From Rhizomys pruinosus (lineage: Eukaryota; Chordata; Mammalia; Rodentia; Spalacidae), in NCBI GenBank assembly GCA_009823505.1, contig VZQC01005680.1, positions 1,787,088 through 1,851,087 on the forward strand: a stretch of 64,000 bases of DNA, read 5' to 3'. Both the position numbers and the translations under genes were made by a program. The notes beneath the pieces were generated by a model. That model did not search any database. It worked only from the letters and a program-made list of their open reading frames with translations, and had not been told where the DNA came from. Numbering within the stretch: the stretch's first letter is position 1; each line of letters opens with the position of its first letter. This document shows, piece after piece, positions 11,166 to 21,959 of this stretch.

Positions 11166-11465
11166 GGATGTGAAGATGGCTCAGTTGGCAAAGTGCTCTC
11201 TCTCTCCCTGTAAACATGAGGCCAGACTCCCAGAACCCATGTAAAAAGAGAAAGCCAAGTGTGGTGGTACAAGCTTGTAACCCCAGCCAGGTGGGCTGGG
11301 AACAGGTGGAACTCTGGGGTTTGCTGGGCAGCCTGCCAGTCTAGGCAAGACAAGGTAAACAACACCTGAGGAGCAATACCTGAGATTGTCTCTGACTTTC
11401 GCATGCACATGTACACATACGTACACGCATGAACATGAGCACACATATACACAGGCAAACAAAAA
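11166..11465 (+). repeat. RSINE1/B4-type composite SINE
   Basis: tRNA-like head 'gatggctcagttggcaaagt', central B1-like part 'gtgtggtggtacaagcttgt', then 'gcctgccagtctaggc' and a CA-rich tail. Confidence 0.75.
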
Positions 11466-11478
11466 GAATTCAACTGAG

Positions 11479-11725
11479 GGCTGGAGAGATGGCTCAGTGA
11501 TTGAGAGGGCATGTTGTTCTCCCAAAGGACTGGAGCTCAGTTCCCAGCACCCACTGTGGGTGTGTATAACTCCAGCTCTAGGACAAGGAGACCTGACACT
11601 CTCTTCCAGCCTCCAAGGGCATTGCACACATGTGGTGCACTTATACATTCAGGAAAAAAAACCCTCCAACACATAAAATAAAAATATATAAATAAATTTA
11701 AAAATAAACCTTTCAAACTAAAAAA
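11479..11725 (+). repeat. B2/B3-type SINE
   Basis: 'gggctggagagatggctcag' start, A-rich tail to about 11720. Approximate flanking duplication TTCAA(C)T near 11467 and 11729. Confidence 0.9.
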
Positions 11726-11760
11726 GTTCAATTCTATCAGTTGCTGCCTGATGGAATAGC

Positions 11761-13151
11761 ACTAGACACATGATGTGCTACAACCTACACAGCCAACATC
11801 ACACTAGACACATGATGTGCTCCCACCTACACAGTCAACATCAAACTAGACACATGATGTGCTCTCACCTACATAGCCAACATCACACTAGACACATGAC
11901 GAGCTTGCACCTACACAACCAACATCACAGTAGACACATGATGAGCTTGCACCTACATAGCAAACATCACACTAGACATATGATGAGCTCCCACCTACAC
12001 AGCCAACATCACACTAGACACATGATGTGCTCTCACCTACACAGCCAACATCACACTAGACACATGATATGCTCCAACCTACATAAGCCAACATCACAGT
12101 AGACACATGACGAGCTTGCACCTACACAACCAACATCACAGTAGACACATGATGAGCTTGCACCTACATAGCCAACATCACACTAGACACATGATGTGCT
12201 CCCACCTACACAGCCAACATCACACTAGGCACATGATATGCTCCGACCTACACAGCCCACATCACACTAGACACATGATATGCTCCAACCTACATAGCCA
12301 ACATCACAGTAGACACATGACAAGCTCCCACTTACACAGCCAACATCACACTAGACACATGACAAGCTCCCACCTACACAGCCAACATCACACTAGACAC
12401 ATGACGTGCTCCCACCTACACAGCCAACATCACACTAGACACATGATGTGCTCCCACCTACACAGCCAACATCACAATAGACACATAACATGCTCCCACC
12501 TACACAACCAACATCACAGTAGACACATAACATGCTCCCACCTACACAACCAACATCACAGTAGACACATGATGAGCTTGCACCTACATAGCGAACATCA
12601 CGCTAGACATACGATGAGCTCCCACCTACACAGCCAACATCACACTAGACACATGATGTGCTCCCACCTACACAGCCAACATCACACTAGACACATGATA
12701 TGCTCCAACCTACATAGCCAACATCACAGTAGACACATGATGTGCTCCCACCTACACAGCCAACATCACACTAGACACATGATGTGCTCCCACCTACACA
12801 GCCAACATCACACTAGACACATGACATGCTCCCACCTACACAGCCAACATCACACTAGTCACATAACATGCTCCCACCTACATAGCCAACATCACACTAG
12901 ACACATAACATGCTCCCACCTACACAGCCAACATCACACTAGTCACATAACATGCTCCCACCTACACAGCCAACATCACACTAGACACATAACATGCTCC
13001 CACCTACACAGCCAACATCACACTAGTCACATAACATGCTCCCACCTACACAGCCAACATCACACTAGACACATAACATGCTCCCACCTACACAGCCAAC
13101 ATCACACTAGACACATGATGTGCTCCCACCTGCACAGCCAACATCACACTT
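11761..13151 (+). repeat. 42-bp minisatellite, about 33 copies
   Basis: Head-to-tail copies of a 42-base unit containing 'cctacacagccaacatcaca' and 'ctagacacatgatgtgct', with a few base changes per copy. Later copies alternate two variants ('ctagacacataacatg' and 'ctagtcacataacatg'), which suggests higher-order duplication. Because 42 is a multiple of three, one frame stays open from 12107 to 13375 (422 codons, His-rich 14-residue repeat) and a shorter one at 11770-12102. There is no start context, splice signal or non-repeat domain, so I read it as non-coding. Confidence 0.97.
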
Positions 13152-13636
13152 GTGGTCCAACTCCAATCCTGAGTCAGAAGGGAGGGCAGACCTGCTTCCC
13201 AGCTCGGAGAGCAATTAGAGACAGATATGTTGCAGTCACCCAAGAGGAAAGAGCTCACCCTCTGCAAGCTGTACACTCCTTCGCAGCTCTAATAGATAAC
13301 ACTCAAAACATGCATAGCTTATATATATCATCCAGTGAGTGTTGTCTTTTCAATATCTATTATGCAAAAAAATAAACTTGCATGTAATCTCCAAATCTTC
13401 CAAGACATTACCATGATCTTCTATTGTTTTTTGGTTGTTGGTCCCAGGGATAAACTTTATGCTGTTATTAGTGTGTTTTCAATCTTCTTGTGGTGGTTTA
13501 GTCAGCCTGGACTGCTATAACTGGTGCTATTGGTTTAAACCACAGACATTAATGCCTCATAGCTGAGCAGACTGGATATCCAAGGTCAAGGTACCAGCAA
13601 GTTTCATTTTGTTTTCCTTCTCTGTGGTTTTGATTT
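13152..13636. other. Non-repetitive intronic stretch
   Basis: No element recognised. The repeat-derived ORF runs into it and ends at 13375 without meeting anything recognisable. Confidence 0.45.
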
Positions 13637-13850
13637 TCAAAATGTATTTATCATTTTTATTTTTTATATGTATGGGAGTTTTATGTATATGTAAGTATAC
13701 CACATGCATGCAATGCCTGAAGACGCTAGAAGAGGGTATCAGATGACCTGCAGGAACTGAAATTACAGATAGTTGTTAGCTGTCATGTGGAACTTGGGTT
13801 CTCTAGAGGAATAGCCAGCACTCTTAGTGACTAAGCCATCTCTCTAGTCC
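13637..13850 (-). repeat. B2/B3-type SINE (old copy)
   Basis: Reverse element with 'agaagagggtatcagatg' and end 'gccatctctctagtccc'. CpG-poor and diverged. Confidence 0.85.
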
Positions 13851-13859
13851 CAGTTCGGT

Positions 13860-14003
13860 TTTTTGAGGTGGGGTTCTTCTATGCCTCTCATGCTGACCTG
13901 GAACTCACTATGTAGCCCAGGCTACACTCAAACTTGTAATTCCTATGCCTCGGTTTCCTGAATAATGGGATTACAGCTATGGGATTAAACCACAATACCC
14001 GGT
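13860..14003 (-). repeat. B1 SINE
   Basis: Reverse B1: 'ctggaactcactatgtagcc', 'caggctacactcaaacttg', 'atgggattacagctatggga'. Confidence 0.8.
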
Positions 14004-14029
14004 TTAAATTGGGTTTTGGATGAGGGCTG

Positions 14030-14400
14030 TTATGATGATTAATATTGTCAAGTTGACAGAATCTTGAATCACCTGAGCACATTTGTGATGGAGTTTCTAG
14101 AGTGACTTAACTAAGGAGGGAAGACCCACTCTGAATGTGGGCAGCACTATCCCATGGGCTGGGGTCCTGGACTGAATAAAAAGGAGAAAGCAAGCTGAGA
14201 ACTGACATTCCTCTCTCTCTGCTTCCTGACTGTGGATGATGCAATGCGAGCAGCTGCCTCATGCTCTTGCTGCCATGCCTTCCCACCACAGTGGACTGCA
14301 CCCTCAAACTGTGAGGCAGATAAACCCTTTCAAACCCTTTCTTCTTTAAGTCCTTTAGTGAAGTGTTTTGTCACAGCAATGTGGACAGTAACTAATACAG
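14030..14400 (-). mobile_element. hAT-Charlie-like non-autonomous element, near full length
   Basis: 'attgtcaagttgacagaatc' at one end and 'ttttgtcacagcaatgtgga' near the other, finishing 'cagtaactaatacag'. Same family, opposite orientation, as the element at 19533-19890. Confidence 0.82.
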
Positions 14401-14457
14401 CTGTGCCCTGGCTTACAGAAGCTCTTCCTGCTGTTTTCCTATGATACAGTCCTGTGT

Positions 14458-14507
14458 CATATATATATATATATATATATATCTCTATATATATTATATC
14501 TAATATA
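14458..14507. repeat. (TA)n microsatellite
   Basis: Nearly pure TA run with short CT interruptions. Confidence 0.9.
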
Positions 14508-14510
14508 TCA

Positions 14511-14575
14511 GGCTGGGGACTGAATCCAGGGCCTCATGCATGCTCCTACTGAGTGGCCCTGCCCTTCTCCCGCTC
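14511..14575 (-). repeat. ID-like SINE fragment
   Basis: 'ggctggggactgaatccagg' followed by 'gcctcatgcatgctc', an ID element in reverse. The far end is diverged. Confidence 0.65.
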
Positions 14576-14679
14576 ATGGAAGCTCCACCTGCTTGACTGC
14601 ACCTAAGCCTTATTACCTCCAAAGGGTCTAAAGTTCCCAATATTATCTGATATGCAGCTGTTTTCCATGAATGAAGCTC

Positions 14680-15020
14680 TGTTAAAACCCAGGAAGTCAA
14701 CATAACTCACAAGGCTCAGGAAGTCAACATGACCCAACAAAGAGATTCAGAAGGCTCCTCCCCAGGGTTATACAGACATGAATATTACTGGGGAGAGGAG
14801 ATTCTCATCAGCTGAGCTGCCTGCAAGTTGTGCAGGGACCCCGAGGGATGGACACCCCTGAGTCATCACCCATGCTTGGGGTGGGCTTATGGGTTGTGTG
14901 ACTGCCTTTGAATATGCACAGCCCTGCTCCCGTAAGGAACCCAAATAAACTCGTGGATCACTAAGTTAGAGTTGGGGGACATTGTTTCTTTGATCTATCA
15001 TCATGCCTGCCGTCTCTTGG
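14680..15020 (+). mobile_element. Probable ERV LTR fragment
   Basis: LTR-like 3' region: 'aacccaaataaactcgtgga' carries an AATAAA signal and is followed by 'gttgggggacattgtttctt' and 'tgatctatcatcatg'. The same order of motifs is seen at 17690-17760. The 5' limit is uncertain. Confidence 0.5.
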
Positions 15021-15460
15021 ATGGACAGATGTTTATTCTGCGCAGAGCATTTAAACAAAATCCCATGGCACCCACCACATTGACAGTTAGGACTTTACCA
15101 CTTGAATCTGAGGGGGACAGGATTCAGTTGCTGACATATGCACTGTCAGATCCTGGCCTGGAAGGCAGCATGGTGACTAATAGGTTTCTGGTTGTGCATC
15201 CCCTGGAGCCTGGAACACTAGAAGTACATTTCTGTCCATTAGCTGAACTGTTCACGCAGGCTTTTCAGTTTCCAGGAGTGATGAATCACTGTGGTGTGGT
15301 CCAAATACCTTTAGAACAAACTGTCCATAAATTCTCAAAGTGCTGTTTTATTCAAAATGGCATGTCTTACATGTATTATGAACTTTGTACTTCCTGGAAT
15401 CTTTCAACAAAGATTACTTCATTTTATCTTCATTCAGCCACTAAGAACGTTGTGATCTGA
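14972..15460 (+). other. Open frame of 162 codons, unidentified
   Basis: An open frame begins inside the LTR-like 3' end and runs to 15460. From about residue 20 on the composition looks protein-like (for example TLTVRTLPLESEGDRIQLL and FLVVHPLEPGTLEVHFCPLA). I do not recognise the family. No splice sites, poly(A) tail or neighbouring exon were found. It could be part of a retrocopy, an ERV internal remnant or chance. The segment ends near the B2/B3 SINE at 15551. Low confidence that it is a gene. Confidence 0.25.
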
Positions 15461-15550
15461 CAAGGAGGATTATGATGCACCAAAGTCGCTGGTCTAGAAC
15501 CCGGGTCTCCATCTTTGCCTGCCTAGGGTGTTTTAAGAAAATGGACTTTT

Positions 15551-15768
15551 GGGCTGGAGAGATGGTTCAGCAGTTAAGAGCACTGGCTGTTCTTGCAGAG
15601 GACCTGGGTTTGGTTCCCAGCACCCACACAGCATCTAAAAACCATTACGGGGGATAGGACTCCCTCTTTTGGCCTCCTCAGCCATTGCACAACATAGCTA
15701 TACTTATATATGTGCAGACAAAGCACTCAAATACATAAATAGAAATAAATGAGTAAATTTTTTAAAAA
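15551..15768 (+). repeat. B2/B3-type SINE
   Basis: 'gggctggagagatggttcag' start, A-rich tail. Flanking near-duplication GAAAATGGACTTT / GAAAATGCACTTT (about 15537-15549 and 15771-15783). Confidence 0.93.
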
Positions 15769-15835
15769 AAGAAAATGCACTTTCAAAATTGTGGTGAAAA
15801 AGAACCTGAGGCTGGGAATAAAAATGAGTGCAGTT

Positions 15836-16034
15836 GCTGGGTGTGGTGGCACACCTTTAATCCCAGCACTCGGGAAGTGGAGGTAGGCGGATCTCTATGA
15901 GTTCAAGGCCAGCCTGGTCTGCAGAGTGAGCTCCAGGACAGCTGGGACTACAGGGAGACCCTGTCTCAAGAATACCAAAAAAAAAAAAAAAGCAAGAAAG
16001 CAAGCAAGCAAGCAAGCAAAAAAGAAAGAAAGAA

Positions 16035-16090
<56 letters not shown>

Positions 16091-16091
16091 A
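15836..16091 (+). repeat. B1 SINE with expanded (AAGC)n/(GAAA)n tail
   Basis: 'gctgggtgtggtggcacacc' start, 'gttcaaggccagcctggtct', 'gagaccctgtctcaag', then poly-A, AAGC repeats (about 15990-16018) and GAAA repeats (16019-16091) that grew from the tail. Confidence 0.95.
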
Positions 16092-16129
16092 AATGAACAC
16101 AGTTACTGCAGAAACCAGAAAATGAAAAC

Positions 16130-16480
16130 CTCTACGACAATCTCACTTTGCCACACCTGGCTATATCCCTGAAAGAAGGTAAGTGCACATACCAAAGAGA
16201 TGCCTACACACCCACAATTACACAGAGCTGTTCACAATAGCCAAGACATGGAGCCAGCTTAGATGCTTATCAGTCCATGAATCTGATGTGAACACACACA
16301 AAGGAGTTCTATTCAGCCATGAAAAAGAATAAAACTGTTATCTGCAAGGAAATAGAAGAAACTGAAGATCATCACATTAAGTGAAATAAATCAGACTCAG
16401 AGACAAATACTGCACATCTTCTGTCGTATTCAGAATCTAGATTTTAAAAATCCATACACACATGTATGAAAGAAAGGGGT
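16130..16480 (+). mobile_element. Old L1 fragment (ORF2 3' end)
   Basis: 'ctgttcacaatagccaagac', 'ggagttctattcagcc' and 'attaagtgaaataaatcaga' are the degraded C-terminal ORF2 motifs of L1. It continues after the SINE at 16481-16710 with L1 3' UTR-like sequence to about 16875. Confidence 0.75.
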
Positions 16481-16710
16481 AGGGCTAGAACAACGGCTCA
16501 GGTGGAGTGATGGTTAAGAGCACTTGCTGCTTTTGCAAGAGGACCCGACTTCTGTTCTGAGCATCCATGTTAGGCAGCTCACAACCACCTGCAATTCCAG
16601 ATTCGGGGGATCTGACGCCCCCTTCTGGCTTCCATGGGCACCCACAAACACATGGCAGACATTCACACAGACATCCCCACACATAAATAAAATTATTAAA
16701 ATTTTTAAGA
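16481..16710 (+). repeat. B2/B3-type SINE (old copy) inside an old L1
   Basis: 'gttaagagcacttgctgctt', 'cagattcgggggatctgacg', CA-containing 3' region and A-rich end. Diverged head. Confidence 0.85.
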
Positions 16711-16890
16711 AAGAAGGAAAGGAACTATTTGGGGAGAAGGAATACCAGGACAGAGGAAGGGAGGTCAAGCAGCATAGTAAGAGGTAAACACGATCAAAGG
16801 AGATGATATACATGTCATTATAAAACTCATTATTGTATATGCTAATTTTAAAAAATGTAAACAAAAACAGGAAAATAAAACATACTCTCA

Positions 16891-17046
16891 GCGGGTGTGG
16901 TGGTGCGCATCTTTAATCCTAGTACTTGGGAGGCAGAGGTAGGCGGATCTCTGTGAGTTCAAGGCCAGCCTGGTCTACAGAGCGAGCTCCAGGACAGCTG
17001 GGACTAAAGGGAGACCCTGTCTCAAAAAGACCAAAAAAAAAAAAAA
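16891..17046 (+). repeat. B1 SINE
   Basis: 'cgggtgtggtggtgcgcatc' start, 'gagaccctgtctcaaaaaga' end and a pure A tail. Target-site duplication ATACTCTCAG on both sides (about 16881-16890 and 17047-17056). Confidence 0.95.
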
Positions 17047-17384
17047 ATACTCTCAGATTTATTTTGACTTTGATGAAGAGAATCGAAAAGGCCGGAATCT
17101 TATCCCATTACCAAGGAAATACTGGCAGACTCTACCCACGCTTCACTCCATGGGTGAAGGTGATTAACATGTGCCTCTGCCTCGCTCTGGCTGCCAATAC
17201 TCCAACTGTGGGGTTGAAATGAATATTTCCAATAGAGAGAGGAAGAATTTGGCAGCCAGTGGGCCTTGCTTAGAGCAGATGGATGAAGAGAGTGCACGGC
17301 ACAGGTTAATTGTATCTCAGCCCCACATTAGTTAGAAAATCACACAATAGAGTAAAGAGCAGATCCAGGGTGGGAAGGATGCTG

Positions 17385-17760
17385 AATTGAACAGTGCTCC
17401 CTACCTGGGAAACACCCACGTGACGAGGCCATCTGCCCCGTTGGCTCAATACCCGCCAGGTCAAACAGCTCTCAGAGAGCTTTATATGACACCTCTACCT
17501 TCTGGGATTTTGTTCCTAATGAGAGGGGTTAAACATTGGGGAGATGGGATGGGTGAGCAAGGCTGGCCCCATCAACCCTGCCAAGAGCATGTAAATTCCA
17601 ATTAGCAAATATGTAAATCTACTGGTTTTGAGTGAAAGTGATTATAGCCAATGCTCCCAAGAGTAGTCCCTCACCCACGCCCCTATAATCTTAATAAACT
17701 CTGGTTCTCTAACCTGGAGTTGGGCAAAGTCTTTTCTTGGTCTATCATAGGTGTTCTATC
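17385..17760 (+). mobile_element. Probable ERV LTR
   Basis: 'ctataatcttaataaactct' supplies an AATAAA signal near 17692 and is followed by 'ggagttgggcaaagtctttt' and 'cttggtctatcatagg', the same 3' layout as the LTR-like piece near 14940. The 5' part is GC-moderate with no other repeat match. The 5' border is approximate. Confidence 0.5.
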
Positions 17761-17824
17761 TGGTACCAACAGACACTTGTTTCACGTTTCTCAGAAAAAA
17801 GCAACACGGTGGAAGTGGAAGATG

Positions 17825-17905
17825 ACTTAGAACTTCCAAATCACCAGTCTCTACCTCCTGAGTACTGGGGTGACAGGTGTGTACCACCACACCTGCCTAA
17901 AGGGT
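17825..17905 (-). repeat. B1-like fragment
   Basis: 'cctcctgagtactggggtga' and 'caggtgtgtaccaccacacc' match the 5' half of a reverse B1. Confidence 0.6.
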
Positions 17906-18429
17906 TTTGGATTCTGAGTTTTTTGGATTGGGGTGGATGGACGTATGTTCTTAGATCTAAGAAACTCTCCTACCAAAAACACATCTGGTCTCAGGCACTT
18001 TGAACAAAGGACATGGGAACTGTATCACAGAGAATACGCCATGAAGTCAGAAAAATGACTAGGAAGGAAAAGGAAAAGAAAAAAGAGCTGTAGTCTCCAG
18101 TACAGACATCACTAGAGTCGTATGCATACCCATGCTTATTCCTAACTAATTTATAGAAGCCAAAAATAATAACATACCTATGCTTGACAGGGGAAAATTA
18201 ACCTAATGTAAAACCAATGAACTGTGACTTTAGTATAACTGTATTCTGTATGGTGAGTAAGCAATAACAAACATATTTGATAAGAACCTTATATACTCCT
18301 AATAATAAGTGCATCTGTTGATATATGTAGGAATAACAGTTAAGACTTTGTAATAGTGGTTTAAAGTTTTAACCTCATAAACTTGTACCTTAAGTCTGTG
18401 TTTAAAAGATGTAAGAAGGAAAAATCTTC

Positions 18430-18921
18430 CAATTCAAACTCAGTCTCAGAGGGCTGCCACAGGACAGGACAGACAGGACCACAAAGACACATTCTATGAT
18501 TGCCTTGAAAAATCCTGCCTCTTTCAGTTGTCTTACGGAAACATCAGGCTACAATGTTTCTCATTTGTTAAAATGGCCAGGACTGTACTGGCCTTAACAA
18601 TGTATCATGTTACTGAGAAATGTCACAACCCTTGTTCACACCTGACCAAAATATCTGCTTTTGTAAAAATACTGGTCAAATTTCCTATAATAGCCTGAAG
18701 GGCACCTACATATGTGTGCTAAAGGTCTCAAATCCATCAATATGATTACTGCCAAAGGATAACATGAAAAATCCTATAAAAACCTATATGCATTTCTGAT
18801 CTGGGCCTCGGTTTCTCTAGAGCAGGATCTTAGAATAATAATAAATGGAAACACCTACTCTCTCAACACAGATCGAGTGTTCTCGCTGAACCAGACCAGT
18901 CTCAGTTTAATTCCCACAACA
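18430..18921 (+). mobile_element. Probable ERV LTR (3' part clear, 5' border uncertain)
   Basis: A TATA-like 'aatcctataaaaacctat' near 18770 is followed by AATAAA ('aataataataaatgg') near 18838, then a U5-like tail ending 'taattcccacaaca'. This is the usual LTR promoter and polyadenylation order. The AT-rich sequence from about 18080 may belong to it as well. Confidence 0.55.
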
Positions 18922-18989
18922 CTTTAAACTTTAAAAGAGATATTCATAAACTCCACATGAAGAAGGCTATGGGACAGCAAAAATATTAA

Positions 18990-19150
18990 AGGAAAAGAAG
19001 AGGGGGCATGAAGAAGAGAAGGAGAGAGCAAGGGAAGGAAGGGGAAGGGAGGGAGAGAGGAAGAAAGGAGAGGTAGAGAGATAGAGAGGAGGGGAGGAGA
19101 GGGAGAGAGGAAAGAAGAGAGGAGAGGAAAGTTGGGTAAGGGAGAAAAGT
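18990..19150. repeat. Purine-rich (GA/GGA) low-complexity tract
   Basis: About 160 bases almost wholly A and G on the plus strand. It makes a long pyrimidine-coded ORF on the minus strand that is not a gene. Confidence 0.92.
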
Positions 19151-19164
19151 CAGGGAGCAACAGC

Positions 19165-19355
19165 ATGATTCCATAGGTAAAGCCGCTTACTGATGATGAT
19201 CTGAGTGATGATGATGACCTGGTGATCTGAGTTTGAACCCTGGGACCCACATGGTGGAAGGAGAGGACTGACTCTTGCCAGCTGTCCTCTGACCTCCACA
19301 TGAGCACCCCCATGCACACATACAAGAAATAAAATGTAACTTTAAAATCTATCTT
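19165..19355 (+). repeat. tRNA-derived SINE (older B2/B3-related)
   Basis: 'gtgatctgagtttgaaccct' B-box side, 'acccacatggtggaaggaga', 'gtcctctgacctccacatga' and an A-rich end. Its head is partly replaced by GATGAT repeats. Confidence 0.7.
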
Positions 19356-19376
19356 TTTAAACAAGTGGAGAAGGAT

Positions 19377-19432
19377 GGGGCTGGAGAGATGGCTCACTGA
19401 TTAAGAGCAGTGGCTGCTTTCCTCAGAGTCCC
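19377..19432 (+). repeat. B2/B3-type SINE 5' fragment
   Basis: Only the first 55 or so bases are present ('ggggctggagagatggctca' onward); the rest is missing. Confidence 0.75.
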
Positions 19433-19532
19433 ATGTTGCTGCCACCCCCAGAGCAGAGGCCAACATTGGATCCAGAGCTCTCAGTCCTCATCTTCCTCAC
19501 TTCCCCTGATCCTTACATTTGAATGTGACTGC

Positions 19533-19890
19533 CTCAAATACATTTCTCATTGCTGTGATAAAATACCTGATAAGAGCAATGAAGGATGAAGGGGTTATTG
19601 TGGTTCACAGTTTGAAGATGCAGTCCGTCATGGTGGGGAGGCATGGCGGCAGGAGCGTGAGGCAGCTGCTAACGTCACACCCTCAGTCAGGAAGCACCGA
19701 GAGATGAATGCTGGTGCTCAGTTGCTTTTTCCTTTTTATTCAGTCCAGGACCCCAGCCCATGGGATGGTGCTGCCCACAGTTAAGGTGGGTCTTCCCTCC
19801 TCAATTAACTTCATTAAAAACTCCTTCATTCCCAGAGGCTTCTTTCCATGGTGATTCTAAATCTAGTCAAGTTGACAAGATAAACTCTCA
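19533..19890 (+). mobile_element. hAT-Charlie-like non-autonomous element, near full length
   Basis: From 'cattgctgtgataaaatacc' through 'catggtggggaggcatggcg' to 'tagtcaagttgacaagataa'. It shows both halves of this rodent element in one copy. Confidence 0.82.
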
Positions 19891-20102
19891 CAGTGACCTT
19901 CCTTCTTTCCATTGTTGGTGTTCCCGGATTAAAAACAGACACGAGACAGATGAGAAATAAATATTCTGGGGAGAAACACACCTTCCTGCCTCTCAGCTCT
20001 CTTCACTTGTGATGAATTCAAATGAAGAAGTAGAGCGGTCTGGATACACCAGTGAAGTGGGACACATGAAGACACAGTAGAGGAGAATAGACACTGTGTG
20101 TT

Positions 20103-20670
20103 AGTTTCCTTTCAGTTGCTATGATAAAATACATGGCAAAAGCACCTTGTAAGACGAAAGGATTTACTGTGCGTCACAGTTCCAGAAGGCACACAGGCCA
20201 TCTTGGTGGAGAAAGCACGGAAGCAGGACTGTGAGGCTGGCCTGGCAGTCAGGAAGCAGAGGGATCATATTTCATCAGCACACAGGAAGGAGAGAGAGAG
20301 AACAGGAAGTAGGGCCAGGTTCCATAACCACTCCAAACAGCGCCACCTACTGGTGGTCGTGTCCAAACATACCAGCCCATGTGGAACCTGCTGGAGCGAT
20401 GGCCTAGCGGTTAAGAGCTCCGACCGCTCTTGCAGAGGACCCGGGTTCGATCCCCAGCACCCACATGGCGGCCGAGAGCCGTCTGAAACTCCAATTCCAG
20501 GAGAACTCCAGTTCCAGGGGAGTCCGACGCCCTCTTCTGACCTCCACGGCATTGCACGTCACGGGTGCACAGACTTGCATGCAGACAATACATTCATACA
20601 CATATGGAAATAAATAAAATTAAAAAAAAAAAAAAAAAGGAACATGTCTCATTCAAACCATCACATCCTC
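20103..20670 (+). mobile_element. hAT-Charlie-like element interrupted by a SINE
   Basis: 5' part 'gttagtttcctttcagttgc' to 'aacagcgccacctactggtg' (20103-20385), with the end 'cattcaaaccatcacatcc' resumed after the SINE at 20389-20637. Confidence 0.8.
20389..20637 (+). repeat. B2/B3-type SINE nested in a hAT-like element
   Basis: CpG-rich young copy with the internal duplication. Flanking near-duplication GGAACCTG / GGAACATG on either side. Confidence 0.94.
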
Positions 20671-20896
20671 CCTCATTCTGGTCATGTTTTACCTCTGAGA
20701 AAATTAGGGTCAGAATTTGTGGAATCATCCGTGAGGAAAGTCCTGCTTTTCTTGTGCTTGGCTTGAGAAGCTCTACAAGCCTTTGGGGGAAATCAGAAAT
20801 GTACAAAATATAGTCATGCTAAGAGGCCCACATGGAAATGTCAGTTCCCAGCTCCACAGGGCTGCAGTGAATGTATTTAGAACAAAACAACGTCTC

Positions 20897-21056
20897 TGCT
20901 GGGTGTGGTGGCACACACTTTTAATCCCAGCACTTGGGGGAGAGGCAGAGGCAGATGGAGTTCTGTGAGATCAAGGCCAGCTTGGTTTACATACTGAGTT
21001 CCGGGCCGACTGGGGCTGCAGGGAGACCCTATCAAAAAAAGAAAAAGAAAAAAAAA
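20897..21056 (+). repeat. B1 SINE
   Basis: 'gctgggtgtggtggcacaca' start, 'agatcaaggccagcttggtt', A-rich tail with G interruptions. Confidence 0.92.
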
Positions 21057-21059
21057 TCT

Positions 21060-21411
21060 CTACTCATAACTGGTCAAAGTGCTGAGAATAGGTGACTTTT
21101 GAGTGGTCAGCTCTAATTAGGACATCGTGTCTCACCTACCCACCCACCCCCTCACAAGGCTGGGAGAACATTGAGAAAGAAGGAGACAGGAAAAATTATG
21201 TTTGAAACACATAAAAGTTCAATAAAATAGACTAATATCTATCACATTTTCTTTATTCATTCATCTGTCAGGAATATTTTAAACTCATTAATATGATACC
21301 ATCATAACTTAAATTGTCACTCATATTTTTCATGAGTAGTATTTATTCTTTGTATTATCCTGAAATAAAAGAATAAACAGGTACCTAATTTTTAAAAAGG
21401 ACTTGATTTCG
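21060..21411. other. AT-rich unique intronic sequence
   Basis: No repeat or exon recognised. Confidence 0.45.
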
Positions 21412-21648
21412 GGGCTGGAGAGATAGCCTAGAGGTTAAGAGCACCAACTGCTCTTGCAGAGGACCCGGGTTTGATCCCCAGCACCCACATGGCGGCTAAG
21501 AACAGTCTGTAACTCCAATTTCAGAACTCCAGTTCCAGGGGAATCCGACACCCTCTTCTGACCTCCACGGCATTGCACGACACGGGTACGTAGACCTGCA
21601 TGCAAACAGTACATTCATACACATACAAAAATAAATAAAATTGAAAAA
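21412..21648 (+). repeat. B2/B3-type SINE
   Basis: 'cggggctggagagatagcct' start, A tail. Perfect flanking duplication GACTTGATTTC (about 21401-21411 and 21650-21661). The internal duplication is partly deleted. Confidence 0.95.
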
Positions 21649-21959
21649 AAAGACTTGATTTCTTCATGCTTCCTGTGGCATTGCTTCTGGCCTGGACCAC
21701 CCAACCCCTTGGCACCCTACCTTGCCCCCCCAACCCCTCGAGTTCACACCTCCTGTCATTCCTGCTAGGGTCCACTGTGCCAAATTACTCGCCCTGCTCA
21801 CTCCTCAGTGCCAGCTCCTCCCCTCAGCTCTAGTCAGTCTAGTCAGAGTCTCTTTTTCTAAAGAAGGCCAGGTCTTCCTCACCCGACCACCATCTGCTGC
21901 CAATTTTTCTTCAGCCAAGGTTGGGCTCTGCTACCCATTTCTATAGTTCTGTGCTGGGT
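21649..21959. other. Unique C-rich intronic sequence
   Basis: Moderately GC-rich, no recognised repeat. The open frame at 21722-21946 has no recognisable content. Confidence 0.4.

Noticed and set aside
11770..13375. Two long His-rich ORFs (110 and 422 codons) as protein-coding genes
   Set aside because: They are the translation of a 42-bp tandem repeat whose period is divisible by three; no non-repeat domain, no splice sites and no unusual codon constraint.
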